NCBI GenBank assembly: GCA_963621245.1
Contig: CAVFCW010000006.1
Location: forward strand, 1-64,000
Length of the DNA stretch: 64,000 nucleotides
From: SIG603 sp963621245
GTDB lineage: Bacteria > Bacillota > Clostridia > Oscillospirales > Acutalibacteraceae
Reading direction: 5' to 3'
In this document: one piece after another, positions 44,364 to 53,428 of the stretch
Numbering within the stretch: the stretch's first letter is position 1
How the letters are laid out: each line of letters starts with the position of its first letter
Made by a program: the position numbers and the translations under genes
Notes under the pieces: model-generated
The model's input: the letters and a program-made list of their open reading frames with translations, nothing else
Database searches by the model: none
What the model was told of the DNA's origin: nothing

Positions 44364-45764
44364 TTAGAACTGAGCATAGAGGAATGTGCTGTTGGTAGAT
44401 CCTATCATACATGCCACGCTTGCCACGATGATGAAGATATAAGCAAGATTTGCTATGAGAGCGCCTGTTTTGCCCTTTGCGATAAGCTTATCGGAAACTC
44501 TCTGCATAAGCTTTGTTGAACCGATTACAGCTATAACCAAAATAATGAAATTTGTGGTCAGGAAGTAAGTGGCAGATGAATCCCAAATGCCGTTAGCGCC
44601 GATAAAGAACATTTTGCCTATCCATTTAAAAGCGCCGACAAGGCTTGAAGAATAGAAGAATACCCAGCCTATCATAACGATAAGCATGGTGTAGATATGT
44701 CTTATTACTTTTGGAAGGTTATCTAAAATTCCATTGAGGGCATATTTCTCGATAAGGAGAATAACTCCGTAGAAAAGACCCCAGAAAATGAAGTTCCATG
44801 CGCTTCCGTGCCAGATTCCCGTTAAAAGCCATACGACCATAACGTTTCTTACGTGCTTTCCTTTTGAACAGCGATTACCGCCCATGGGGAAATAAACATA
44901 GTGGGTGAACCAACGATTAAGCGACATGTGCCATCTTCTCCAAAATTCGCTTACGCTCAGGGAGAGGTAGGGGTAGTCGAAGTTTATGCCGACATCGAAA
45001 CCGAACATTTTTCCGAGACCGAGCGCCATATCGGAGTAGCTTGTCCAGTCGAAAAGAATATCGAGTGTGTAGAAAATACAACCGAGCCAAGCGCTTCCCG
45101 TGCTGAGTGACGATAGGGAAGAAACGCCCGCATAAGCCGTTGCCAAGTTATCCGCAATGAGCATTTTTTTACCCAAACCGAGAATAAAGAGCTTTGCACC
45201 TTCACCGAAGGTATAGGCATTGACGTGCGGTCTTTCTTTAAGCTGAGTAAAGAACTGATTGTACTCCGTGATAGGGCCTTGCATAAGCTTTGGAAAGAAG
45301 CTTACATAACAGGCGAAGTCAATTAAATTGTGCTGTGCGGGCGCTTTGTCACGATAAACATCAAAGATGTAGGAGAGCACCTGGAATGTGAAAAACGAAA
45401 TTCCGATAGGTGCCGCAAGTCCCGAATCAGAAAAATTGGTTTTGAAAACAGCGTTGATGTTGCTAAGCAAAAATCCCCAGTATTTAAAGAACGAGAGGAG
45501 AAGAATGTTAACGACAGAAGCGAAAATCACGCCGAATTTTCCGTCTGCGCCGCAGTTTTTCTCACGCTCGATTTCAAGTCCGCCGAGGTAATTGAAAAAT
45601 ATGCTGAAAAGTATGAACAAAATATACTTTGGCGTGCCCCAGGCGAAAAACACCAAGCTTATTAATGTGAGAACAATGTTTTTCAGTTTGCCCGGAGAGA
45701 TATGGTAAATAACCAAACTCAGGGGAAGAAAAACAAAGATAAAAAACAGATTACTGAATACCAT
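44364..45764 (-). CDS. MBOAT-family membrane O-acyltransferase (AlgI/PatA-like)
   Basis: 466 residues with about 11 membrane segments. The family signature is the run SEFWRRWHMSLNRWFTHYVY, then YFPMGGNRCSKGKHVRN and the catalytic-His region LLTGIWHGSAWNFIFWGLFY. It moves an acetyl group across the membrane from cytoplasmic acetyl-CoA. With the adjacent DHHW protein and the SGNH hydrolase it forms a typical polysaccharide or wall-polymer O-acetylation unit. The gene lies 12 bases upstream of the DHHW gene, so the two are coupled. Confidence 0.93.
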   Translation of the reverse strand: MVFSNLFFIFVFLPLSLVIYHISPGKLKNIVLTLISLVFFAWGTPKYILFILFSIFFNYLGGLEIEREKNCGADGKFGVIFASVVNILLLSFFKYWGFLLSNINAVFKTNFSDSGLAAPIGISFFTFQVLSYIFDVYRDKAPAQHNLIDFACYVSFFPKLMQGPITEYNQFFTQLKERPHVNAYTFGEGAKLFILGLGKKMLIADNLATAYAGVSSLSSLSTGSAWLGCIFYTLDILFDWTSYSDMALGLGKMFGFDVGINFDYPYLSLSVSEFWRRWHMSLNRWFTHYVYFPMGGNRCSKGKHVRNVMVVWLLTGIWHGSAWNFIFWGLFYGVILLIEKYALNGILDNLPKVIRHIYTMLIVMIGWVFFYSSSLVGAFKWIGKMFFIGANGIWDSSATYFLTTNFIILVIAVIGSTKLMQRVSDKLIAKGKTGALIANLAYIFIIVASVACMIGSTNSTFLYAQF

Positions 45765-45803
45765 TTTTTAAATCCTTAATTGTAAAATAGATTTTCCGTG
45801 CAC

Positions 45804-46295
45804 TTATAAAGCCTTTTTAAATGCGGCTAAACCGGCATCGGCTTGATTACCCGAGATGAAAATAGCATAGTTTCCGCTGACATAAATGTGGCTCGCATTA
45901 AGCATAGCCGTCTGTTCGTCACCGTATCCGTCAAAGCTTGCAAGCTGGGTTGCAAGTCTTGAATTGATTGCGTCCTCAACTTCCTTTTGCTGTGAAGAAT
46001 CCTTAAGCTTTATAATGAAAAGCTCGTCGGCATCCATGTTTGTGACGGGATAATAAAGGGTAGCTCCCTCAAACTCACTTAAGTCAAGTCCGTAAAGCTT
46101 TTGAATCATATTGTTGTCGCCAGCCTGAACTTTATCGCTGTCCATATACGGCATAACCGCATTTACAACGTCCTCGACATTTGCGTTGCTGTTTTTTCCC
46201 GTGTAGCACATAGAGAAAATGAAAACAGCTATGGCGGCGGTCAGTATCCCCATAAGTATTAGGTAGATATAGTTGTTACTTGCTTTTTTGTTCAA
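45804..46295 (-). CDS. DUF4358-family membrane-anchored protein
   Basis: 163 residues: one N-terminal membrane helix (about 10-30, LILMGILTAAIAVFIFSMCY) and an extracellular domain with VMPYMDSDKVQAGDNNMIQKLYGLD (parts), YYPVTNMDADELFIIKLKD and a C-terminal HIYVSGNYAIFISGN. This matches the DUF4358 family, often found beside MBOAT/DHHW and SGNH genes in Clostridia. The function is unknown; conserved context suggests a part of the acetylation complex outside the cell. Confidence 0.82.
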   Translation of the reverse strand: MNKKASNNYIYLILMGILTAAIAVFIFSMCYTGKNSNANVEDVVNAVMPYMDSDKVQAGDNNMIQKLYGLDLSEFEGATLYYPVTNMDADELFIIKLKDSSQQKEVEDAINSRLATQLASFDGYGDEQTAMLNASHIYVSGNYAIFISGNQADAGLAAFKKAL

Positions 46296-46328
46296 GATTT
46301 AATTCCTCCGAATTGGCGTTGCTTCATC

Positions 46329-47513
46329 TTATTCATCATCATCGTCGCTGTCGTCTTCATCATCGGAAGATGAGGAGTCGGAACTTACCGAACTTTCAGA
46401 CGATGTGCTCGAAGTTGTTCCGCTTGATGAAGTGCCGCCTGCATGCTGTTCTTCCCAGTCCATAACGGTGGACATCATGTTGAGAGCCCACGGCTCGTAG
46501 AAAACAGGCTCGAGATGAATTCCGTCAGGCTGATAATGATCCTTGTATTCCTCGACAACAGCGTCGTTATCGATAAATGGCCAGCCGTTTTCATCACACA
46601 TTTTCTTGAGTGCTTCGTTGTACTCGGGAATTCTTCGCCAAGCCGAGCTTGTATCAAAAGCGGGATCGGTACACGGTATAATCGAGCTGATGTAAATTGT
46701 GCAGTTCGGAGCCTGTTGCCAAATCTTCTGCATCTGCTCCTTCATGTCACTGCAGTAGGTTTCGGTGTCATCGTAGAATCCACCGATATCGTTAACGCCG
46801 TAGCAAATGAAAACGTTTGTCGGATTAAGTTTCTTGATCTCGTCAAGATGATCGTCAATATTGAGTATCGTGTTTCCGGCTTCTGCCAAAACTCTTTCCT
46901 GAGGAAGGAATTCGTAGTAGTAGAAACCAACCGCTCTCGAGTCACCGAGAATGACGGAATCGTCAAAAAGCGACCAAACGGAAGTCGTTCCGTTTTTAAG
47001 CGCTTCAATTCGCTGAGCTTTTTTCCTCTGCCTTATGTCGGATTCGATTGCGTCGACGCTCTTTCCTTCAAGCTCCTTAATATAATTAACACCGCTTTCA
47101 ATATCCTTTGAGGATGTAAGCGGTGTGCTGTCACCCGAGCCTTTGCTTGCAAAAATTATGACTAAAATCAAAACAATCGCTGCTGCAGCCCCCGCAATAA
47201 GTACGGCGGGATTTACTTTTTGACTGCTTTTAACAACCTTTTTTCCAGTTTTGGCGGCATAATTTGCGGCTTTGTTGATGTTCTCTTTGCGTGTTTTTTG
47301 CTGTGAGGCTTTTCGTGCCTTGGTTCGTTCGGCAGAGCCGGGCGCACGGTTTTTCTTGTAGCTGAGCCCCTCATTGGTGCGAACAGAGCGACCCGAATTT
47401 TGCCGTGCGTTATGTGAATTATTGCGTGAAGCACCGTTACGCGAGGAACTGCCGTTTCGTGTGCCCTGTGCAGAACGCTCGCGATTGCCGCTTCTTGTAT
47501 TTCTTTCCTGCAT
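46329..47513 (-). CDS. Membrane-anchored SGNH/GDSL hydrolase
   Basis: 394 residues. The N-terminal 95 residues are very basic and rich in Arg/Asn/Ser, then a membrane helix (about 106-124, VLIAGAAAAIVLILVIIFA) and an extracellular SGNH domain. Block I is SVILGDSRAVGFYY (catalytic Ser), block III is CYGVNDIGG and block V is YQPDGIHLEP (Asp-His). The C-terminus is a low-complexity Ser/Asp tail (about 360-394). Such enzymes act as acetyl esterases or acetyltransferases on carbohydrate. The position upstream of DUF4358 and MBOAT suggests editing or completion of O-acetylation. Confidence 0.87.
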   Translation of the reverse strand: MQERNTRSGNRERSAQGTRNGSSSRNGASRNNSHNARQNSGRSVRTNEGLSYKKNRAPGSAERTKARKASQQKTRKENINKAANYAAKTGKKVVKSSQKVNPAVLIAGAAAAIVLILVIIFASKGSGDSTPLTSSKDIESGVNYIKELEGKSVDAIESDIRQRKKAQRIEALKNGTTSVWSLFDDSVILGDSRAVGFYYYEFLPQERVLAEAGNTILNIDDHLDEIKKLNPTNVFICYGVNDIGGFYDDTETYCSDMKEQMQKIWQQAPNCTIYISSIIPCTDPAFDTSSAWRRIPEYNEALKKMCDENGWPFIDNDAVVEEYKDHYQPDGIHLEPVFYEPWALNMMSTVMDWEEQHAGGTSSSGTTSSTSSESSVSSDSSSSDDEDDSDDDDE

Positions 47514-47533
47514 AGATTAACCTTTCAATCTCC

Positions 47534-48181
47534 TTAGCAAAGTCCCAGAAAGTACTCAAAGACAGCTTTGCCGTCAACCGTATCGTCTCTCTTGTTGTTA
47601 TAGCACATTCTTTCTGGATGAAATTGTGTGGAAATTATTTTGTGCTCACGGTTTTCCATTGCCTCGATATATCCGTCATCGGAATAGGCGACAACATCGA
47701 AAAATTCGGGAGCGGGATCTACTGCCTGATGATGAGAAGAATTGACAGAAAGGCTCTTTCCGTAAAGATTGTAGAGAAAGCTTCCTTCTTTTGTTTCAAG
47801 TCCGTGAACCTTGTCGTCCTCGTCGGCACCTCTCGCATGTCTCTCGGCATTTTTTATGTGCTGGCAGAGTTTTCCGCCAAAGTAGACGCCAAGCACCTGA
47901 TGGCCGCGGCAAATTCCCAAAATTGGTTTGCCCGCTTCATAGAAAAGCTTGGTAAGCTCAAATTCTGCTTCGTCTCTTTCTTTGTCTATGCCGACGCTTG
48001 CCGTGTTTTCCTCTCCGTAACGGGCTGGGTCAATATCTGCACCACCCGAAATCAAGAGACCGTCACAATCAAGACAATCGTTTATGTCTGTTGTACAGAC
48101 AGCCTTGGCACCCGAAAACTCTACAGCTTCAATGTAATTTTGACGATTATCTTTATCGCCGTAAATAAAAATTTTTTTCAT
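47534..48181 (-). CDS. Peptidase C26 family (class I glutamine-amidotransferase-like hydrolase)
   Basis: 215 residues. DGLLISGGADIDP near residues 40-52, the nucleophile Cys in PILGICRGHQVLGVYFGGKL, HQAVD, and the His-Glu pair in ISTQFHPERM form a full catalytic triad. The family includes gamma-glutamyl-GABA hydrolase PuuD; the actual gamma-glutamyl substrate here is unknown. It is 20 bases upstream of the SGNH gene and is thus the first gene of the five-gene minus-strand operon, perhaps only by chance of arrangement. AAGGA precedes the ATG. Confidence 0.87.
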   Translation of the reverse strand: MKKIFIYGDKDNRQNYIEAVEFSGAKAVCTTDINDCLDCDGLLISGGADIDPARYGEENTASVGIDKERDEAEFELTKLFYEAGKPILGICRGHQVLGVYFGGKLCQHIKNAERHARGADEDDKVHGLETKEGSFLYNLYGKSLSVNSSHHQAVDPAPEFFDVVAYSDDGYIEAMENREHKIISTQFHPERMCYNNKRDDTVDGKAVFEYFLGLC

Positions 48182-48365
48182 AATTGTAAATCCTTTTTAA
48201 CAGTTTGTTAAAAAAATAAATATAGAATGTAGTCATTAAAATTCTGAATCTATACAACTTGATATTCTACACTTTTTTCAGAAAAAAGTAAATAGAAATA
48301 AGCGCTTTATTCCGAGAAATCGGCACTTGAGCGATAAAATAAAATAGCATAGGGGGAAACATATT

Positions 48366-49298
48366 ATGTCAGACACAATGCTTATTATCAATCCGAAAGC
48401 GGGAAGAGGAAACCCCGGAGTTAAAATCACAAAGATTGTAAATACATTTTCCGAGAGAGGTCTTATGCCCGAGATATATCTCAGCCAGGATAAGGGCGAC
48501 GCCTACCGCAAGGTAAAGGAAAAAGCGGGCGAGTACAAAAAAATCGTGTGTTACGGCGGAGACGGAACTCTTGACGAGGTAACGGCGGGAGTTGTGAAGT
48601 CGGGATACAATCCGACTATCGGATATATTCCTGCAGGAAGCACGAACGACTTTGCACATTCGCTCGGCCTTTCATGCTCAAGCGTGAGAAAAGCAACGGC
48701 AGACGCAATCGAGGGCGATGAGTTTGCTTGCGATATAGGTTCTCTTAACGGACGGTATTTTGTGTATGTTGCTGCGTTCGGACTTTTTACAGAGGTCTCG
48801 TACAAAACAGCTCAGGACATGAAGAATGTTCTCGGTCATGCGGCTTACATCATCGAGGGCGCAAAGAGCCTTTTCGATATTAAAACCTACAAGCTTAAAA
48901 TTAAAGTTGACGGTGAGCTTATCGAGGGCGAATTCATGTACGGCATGATCACCAATTCCGAGTCCGTTGGCGGTATTAAAAATATTACGGGAGACAACGT
49001 TGAGTTCAACGACGGCAAGTTTGAGGTTGTGTTTGTCAGAAAATCAAACAATCCTATCGAAACGAACCGCATTATCCAGTCGCTTTTAAATCACAACCCT
49101 TGCGATTTGGTTTATATGGGCAAGGCTTCTATGGTTGAAGTCGAATGCGAAGACGGCGAGCTTCCTTGGACGCTTGACGGCGAGGACGGCGGCTCATATG
49201 CCTATGCCGAGATTGAAAATCACAACAAGCTCATAAATATTATGGTTCCAAACGAAAACAGCCTCGTGGAAGAAGAGGACGACGAGGACGAAGAATAA
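48366..49298 (+). CDS. Diacylglycerol kinase-like lipid kinase (DagK/YegS family)
   Basis: 310 residues. The N-terminal catalytic domain has LIINPKAGRGN (5-15), CYGGDGTLDEV (about 60-70, ATP-binding Gly-Gly-Asp-Gly) and GYIPAGSTNDFAHSLGL (about 90-106). The C-terminal beta domain has PWTLDGEDGG, ending in an acidic tail EEEDDEDEE. It phosphorylates diacylglycerol or a related lipid for recycling into phospholipid or lipoteichoic-acid metabolism. Spacing from the ATG to GGGGGAAA is good. It stands alone, with a terminator at 49322. Confidence 0.9.
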   Translation: MSDTMLIINPKAGRGNPGVKITKIVNTFSERGLMPEIYLSQDKGDAYRKVKEKAGEYKKIVCYGGDGTLDEVTAGVVKSGYNPTIGYIPAGSTNDFAHSLGLSCSSVRKATADAIEGDEFACDIGSLNGRYFVYVAAFGLFTEVSYKTAQDMKNVLGHAAYIIEGAKSLFDIKTYKLKIKVDGELIEGEFMYGMITNSESVGGIKNITGDNVEFNDGKFEVVFVRKSNNPIETNRIIQSLLNHNPCDLVYMGKASMVEVECEDGELPWTLDGEDGGSYAYAEIENHNKLINIMVPNENSLVEEEDDEDEE

Positions 49299-49321
49299 TA
49301 TCAAACAAAGTTAATTAGAAT

Positions 49322-49365
49322 CGCACTCTCACGGTCTATGTGACCGACGGGGTGCGGTTTTTGTT
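49322..49365 (+). terminator. Terminator after the lipid-kinase gene
   Basis: CGCAC...CGGTC / GACCG...GTGCG hairpin followed by GGTTTTTG. An eight-C run lies nearby at 49390-49397 in non-coding DNA. Confidence 0.7.
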
Positions 49366-49437
49366 CTTGGTATTAGTGATAAAAATCATCCCCCCCCACA
49401 TTATCCCGCTATTCCAAAGCACTATACCTCAAATGTG

Positions 49438-49466
49438 TTGACAAAAATCCGCTTTTGCCATATTAT
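49438..49466 (+). promoter_or_regulatory. Strong sigma-A promoter
   Basis: TTGACA (49438-49443), 17 bases, TATTAT (49461-49466): near-consensus. It serves the hydroxyacyl-CoA dehydrogenase gene after a leader of about 100 bases holding a hairpin (GAGAG...CTCTC) before the ribosome binding site. Confidence 0.8.
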
Positions 49467-49572
49467 ATACATAATTGATAAAATAATATCACTTTAAGCG
49501 ATTATTTTATTTTTGTGATACAACTGATTAGGCGAGAGGAGAGCAAACGGCTCTCGGAAAGGTGTGGAATGT

Positions 49573-50532
49573 ATGAAACTGAAAAATGTGGTAGTTGCCG
49601 GCGGCGGTGTTTTGGGAAGCCAGATAGCTTTTCAGTCGGCTTATTGCGGCGCAGATGTTACAATTTGGCTGAGAAGCGAGGGCTCAATCGGCAGAACGCA
49701 GCCGAAGCTTGATAATCTCAAAAAGACCTACATCGAGGCAATAGAAAAAATGGCTGACGGTACGGGCGATTGGTGCCCCGGTATTGCCGACAGCGATAAT
49801 TTTGACAAGGCGGCTTGTATTGAGAAAACCGAAAAGGCATATGGTTCGATTAAGCTTGAGCTTGATATGAAAAAAGCTGTTGCCGATGCCGACATAGTGG
49901 TTGAGTCTATGGCAGAAAACGAGAAAGACAAAATCGCGTTCTATCAGAAGCTTGCTCCGCTTTTGCCGCAGAAGACGATACTTGTAACAAACTCTTCTAC
50001 TCTTTTACCGTCTATGTTTGCAAAGTATACGGGAAGGCCCGACAAATATCTTTCTCTGCATTTTGCAAATTCCATTTGGAAGAACAACACGGCTGAGATC
50101 ATGTGTCAGGATCAGACGGATAAAAAGTATTTTGACGCTGTTCTTGAATTTGCGAACGATATTCGTATGATAGGATTGCCCGTAAATAAGGAAAAGAGCG
50201 GTTACCTCTTAAATTCCATGCTCGTTCCGTTCCTTTTGAGCGGTCTTGATCTCTATGTTTCTGGTGTGTCCGATCCCGAGAGCATTGATATTGCTTGGAC
50301 AAGGGGCACAGGTGCTCCCAAAGGGCCGTTTCAGATTTTCGATACCGTCGGACTGAATACCGCGTATAACATAGTTCATCAGTATCAGAGCGTACCGGGA
50401 CTTTTGTCTCCGCTTCTCAAAAAGATGATGATGCCGTACAACTTCAAGAAAATGGAAAAAGTTCTCAAGGAGTATATCGACGCAGGCAAGCTCGGTAAGT
50501 CTTCCGGCGAGGGCTTCTATAAGTACAAGTAA
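49573..50532 (+). CDS. 3-hydroxyacyl-CoA dehydrogenase family protein
   Basis: 319 residues. NVVVAGGGVLGSQIAFQSAY at 4-23 is the NAD-binding motif, DADIVVESMAENEKDK (about 97-112) and TNSSTLLPSMFA (about 130-141, Ser in the catalytic loop) and SLHFANSIWKNN (His) follow, and the C-terminal helical domain has LNSMLVPFLLSGLDLYVSG and GLNTAYNIV. It oxidises 3-hydroxyacyl-CoA or a related hydroxy acid; whether it acts in butyrate-type metabolism or on hydroxy fatty acids from the nearby oleate hydratase is not decided. ATG 49573 fits AAAGGTG. It has its own strong promoter and a terminator. Confidence 0.85.
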   Translation: MKLKNVVVAGGGVLGSQIAFQSAYCGADVTIWLRSEGSIGRTQPKLDNLKKTYIEAIEKMADGTGDWCPGIADSDNFDKAACIEKTEKAYGSIKLELDMKKAVADADIVVESMAENEKDKIAFYQKLAPLLPQKTILVTNSSTLLPSMFAKYTGRPDKYLSLHFANSIWKNNTAEIMCQDQTDKKYFDAVLEFANDIRMIGLPVNKEKSGYLLNSMLVPFLLSGLDLYVSGVSDPESIDIAWTRGTGAPKGPFQIFDTVGLNTAYNIVHQYQSVPGLLSPLLKKMMMPYNFKKMEKVLKEYIDAGKLGKSSGEGFYKYK

Positions 50533-50548
50533 ATTTACAAATTAATTC

Positions 50549-50580
50549 AATACCGATGCACAAAATGCGTCGGTATTTTT
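50549..50580 (+). terminator. Terminator after the dehydrogenase gene
   Basis: AATACCGATGCA / TGCGTCGGTATT stem followed by TTTTCC. Confidence 0.8.
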
Positions 50581-50659
50581 CCTTTCGTCTGAGTATATTT
50601 CAAAAATGTTCACAATTACATGTTAAAATTAATGAACGAATATGAAACGGAGGTTCTTT

Positions 50660-51229
50660 ATGTCGCAAATAACAAAGAGAGCACTCGAGCAGTCGCTTAA
50701 GAATTTACTTTTGAAAAAGCCGCTAAATAAAATAACGATTAACGATATAGCCGAGGACTGCGGAATTAACCGCATGACTTTTTACTATCATTTTCAGGAT
50801 ATTTACGATCTTGTTGAGTGGTCGTGCCTTGAGGACGCAAAGAAAGCGCTTGAAAACAAGAAAACGCACGACACTTGGCAACAGGGTTTTATACAGCTTA
50901 TGAATGCCGTTCGTGAAAACAAGCCTTTTATTATCAATGTGTATAACTGTGTTGACAGGGCTCAGGTTGAGAAATACATTAAGCCGCTCACGGACGATTT
51001 GCTCCTCGGAGTTGTTGAGGAGGAGTCTGCCGATTTGAACGTGAGGGAGGACGACAAGAAGTTTATCGCTCAGATTTATTCTTATTGTTTCGTCGGAATA
51101 ATGCTTGACTGGATAAAAGCTGATATGAGAGAAGAACCGCAAACAATAGTGGAAAGGCTTGCGCTCGTTATTGAGGGAGACATTCGCTCGGCACTTGAAA
51201 GATTTGCTTTATCAAAACCGCAAAAATGA
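50660..51229 (+). CDS. TetR/AcrR-family regulator (TetR_C_8 / DhaS type)
   Basis: 189 residues. The N-terminal DNA-binding domain has KITINDIAEDCGINRMTFYY and HFQDIYDLVEW (HTH and linker), typical for the DhaS-like group with a C-terminal helical sensor domain (FIAQIYSYCFVGIMLDWIKA). ATG 50660 has GGAGG at the proper distance; the ATG at 50642 would put that site within the gene. The gene ends 131 bases upstream of oleate hydratase in the same direction, with a terminator in between, so it may control that gene in response to fatty acids (inference). Confidence 0.88.
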   Translation: MSQITKRALEQSLKNLLLKKPLNKITINDIAEDCGINRMTFYYHFQDIYDLVEWSCLEDAKKALENKKTHDTWQQGFIQLMNAVRENKPFIINVYNCVDRAQVEKYIKPLTDDLLLGVVEEESADLNVREDDKKFIAQIYSYCFVGIMLDWIKADMREEPQTIVERLALVIEGDIRSALERFALSKPQK

Positions 51230-51247
51230 TAAAAAATCATACAGCTT

Positions 51248-51286
51248 ACACACCGTGATTAAAATGTTATCACGGTGTGTTTTTTG
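51248..51286 (+). terminator. Terminator between the TetR gene and oleate hydratase
   Basis: ACACACCGTGA / TCACGGTGTGT, an 11-bp stem, followed by TTTTTG. Confidence 0.85.
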
Positions 51287-51359
51287 TTTATTGTGAGTTT
51301 TCTCGGAAAATTATAGAATGATGACACAAAAGGAAAAACAGAATTACGGAGGTTTATTT

Positions 51360-53153
51360 ATGTATTATTCAGCAGGAACTTATGAAGCATTTGTACATCC
51401 CGAAAAGCCGAAGGGAGTTGACAAGAAGTCGGCTTATATTATAGGAACAGGACTTGCGGGACTTACTGCCGCTTTCTATCTCGTCCGTGACGGTCAGATG
51501 AAGGGCGAACACATACACATTCTTGAGAAATTAGACCTTGCCGGCGGCAGCTGCGACGGAAGAAAAGATATAACCAAGGGCTTCTATATGAGAGGCGGCA
51601 GAGAGATGGACAACCATTTCGAAGTTATGTGGGATTGCTTCCGTGATGTTCCGTCCATCGAAACTCCGGGCGTATCCGTTTTGGACGAATACTACTGGCT
51701 CAATAAGCACGATCCGAACTATTCGCTTTGCCGTGCTTCCGTGAACAGAGGTGAAGACGCTCACACGGATAAAAAGTTCAAGCTTGACAAGGCGTCGGCT
51801 CTTGCGCTTTCTAAGCTTTTTATGACTCCCGAGAAAGATCTTGAGGATAAGAAAATCAGCGAGGTTTTGCCTGAGTCATTCTGGTCAACAAACTTCTGGC
51901 TTTACTGGCAGACGATGTTCGCATTTCAGCGTTGGTCAAGTGCTCTCGAGATGAAGAGATATTTGTGCAGATATGTTCATCACATTGACGGTTTGCCCGA
52001 TTTCAGTGCATTGCGTTTCACAAAGTACAACCAGTACGAGAGTATGATTTTGCCGCTTGTCAAGTATCTTGAGTCGCACGGCGTTAAGATAGAGTACGGC
52101 ATGGACGTTAAGAACGTTATCGTTGAGACAAAAGGCGACAAAAAGATTGCAAAGCAGATTGTTTATATTAAGGACGGCAAAAAGCAGAGCATAGATTTAA
52201 TCGAGGACGATCTTGTATTTGTGACAAACGGTTGCTGTACCGATACATCGTGCTACGGCGATCAGAAGCACGCACCCGATCTCTCGTGCGTTAAGAACGG
52301 TGCGGGCGAATCTTGGGATATGTGGAAAAATATCGCTAAACAGGCTAAGAACGGCGAGTTTGGCAATCCCGATGCATTCTGCAGTGATGTTGAGGCTACA
52401 AACTGGATGAGCGCAACTGTTGAGACATCCGATGAGGAGGTTATTCGCCACATTATCAATGTTTGCAAGCGAGATCCGAGAGACGGAAAGGTAACAACGG
52501 GTGGAATTGTCACGGTAAAGGACAGCACCGAGAATTGGTATCTTTCATGGACAATCAATCGTCAGCCGCAATTTAAGGCTCAGGACAGAAAGTCCGTTCT
52601 TGTTTGGGTTTATGCCCTTAACACGAACAGAGAAGGCAATTATGTCAAGAAAGCTATGAGAGACTGCACGGGCGAAGAAGTTTGCCGTGAGTGGCTCTAT
52701 CATATCGGTATTGACGAGAACAAGATTAACGATCTTGCTGCAAATGCATGTAACACAACAACTTGCTTTATGCCGTATATCAATGCGTTTTTCCAGCCGA
52801 GAAAAGAAAGCGACAGACCTAAGGTAGTTCCGGACGGTTCCGTGAACCTCGCATTTATCGGCCAGTTTGCCGAAACTCCGAGAGACACAATTTTCACAAC
52901 GGAATATTCCATGAGAACAGGTATGGAGAGCGTTTACACACTTCTTGATATCGACCGTGCTGTTCCAGAGGTATGGGGAAGCAAGTATGACGTGAGAGAG
53001 CTCTTAAGAGCGTGCTACTATGCTATCGACAAAAAAACGATCGATGAGGCAGAGCTGAGCCTTAAGGAGAAACTTCTTTTGAACATCGTCCTCAAGAAAG
53101 TAAAGGGAACGGATGTTGAAATTCTTCTCAAAGAAAGCGGACTCATAAAGTAA
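51360..53153 (+). CDS. Oleate hydratase (FAD-dependent)
   Basis: 597 residues. AYIIGTGLAGLTAAFYLVRD near 27-46 is the FAD-binding motif, LEKLDLAGGSCDG follows, and the later regions MRGGREMDNHFEVMWDCF, SALEMKRYLCRYVHHIDGLP and NLAFIGQFAETPRDTIFTTE are those of the oleate hydratase (MCRA/OhyA) family. It adds water to cis-9 unsaturated fatty acids to give 10-hydroxy acids, a detoxifying reaction of gut bacteria that also changes host lipid signals. ATG 51360 has GGAGG upstream. The length is normal for the family. A TetR regulator and a hydroxyacyl-CoA dehydrogenase lie upstream. Confidence 0.95.
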   Translation: MYYSAGTYEAFVHPEKPKGVDKKSAYIIGTGLAGLTAAFYLVRDGQMKGEHIHILEKLDLAGGSCDGRKDITKGFYMRGGREMDNHFEVMWDCFRDVPSIETPGVSVLDEYYWLNKHDPNYSLCRASVNRGEDAHTDKKFKLDKASALALSKLFMTPEKDLEDKKISEVLPESFWSTNFWLYWQTMFAFQRWSSALEMKRYLCRYVHHIDGLPDFSALRFTKYNQYESMILPLVKYLESHGVKIEYGMDVKNVIVETKGDKKIAKQIVYIKDGKKQSIDLIEDDLVFVTNGCCTDTSCYGDQKHAPDLSCVKNGAGESWDMWKNIAKQAKNGEFGNPDAFCSDVEATNWMSATVETSDEEVIRHIINVCKRDPRDGKVTTGGIVTVKDSTENWYLSWTINRQPQFKAQDRKSVLVWVYALNTNREGNYVKKAMRDCTGEEVCREWLYHIGIDENKINDLAANACNTTTCFMPYINAFFQPRKESDRPKVVPDGSVNLAFIGQFAETPRDTIFTTEYSMRTGMESVYTLLDIDRAVPEVWGSKYDVRELLRACYYAIDKKTIDEAELSLKEKLLLNIVLKKVKGTDVEILLKESGLIK

Positions 53154-53202
53154 CTAGGATTACATACTAAATTTACACTTCAATATATTTACTTTACGGC
53201 AC

Positions 53203-53230
53203 CCCCGAGGATATTTTTCCTCGGGGATTT
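53203..53230 (+). terminator. Terminator after oleate hydratase
   Basis: CCCCGAGGA / TCCTCGGGG, a 9-bp stem, followed by ATTTG. Confidence 0.7.
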
Positions 53231-53344
53231 GCTTTGTCCGTCTTTTGTCCTGATGCGCTGCTATAATTAAAAGCGTAATCGACACGATGATTTGCAAGAC
53301 ATCTCAAGTAAAAAAATAATAAAACGCAATTTTGCTTGCAGATG

Positions 53345-53372
53345 TTGCAAAATATCAAAATCGATATATAAT
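53345..53372 (+). promoter_or_regulatory. Promoter of the second CPBP gene
   Basis: TTGCAA (53345-53350), 16 bases, TATAAT (53367-53372). The leader is about 50 bases. Confidence 0.6.
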
Positions 53373-53428
53373 AAAGAAAAGGCTTAACAGCCGCCACCTA
53401 ATCAAAATTTTAAATGGGAGAAAAGAAA

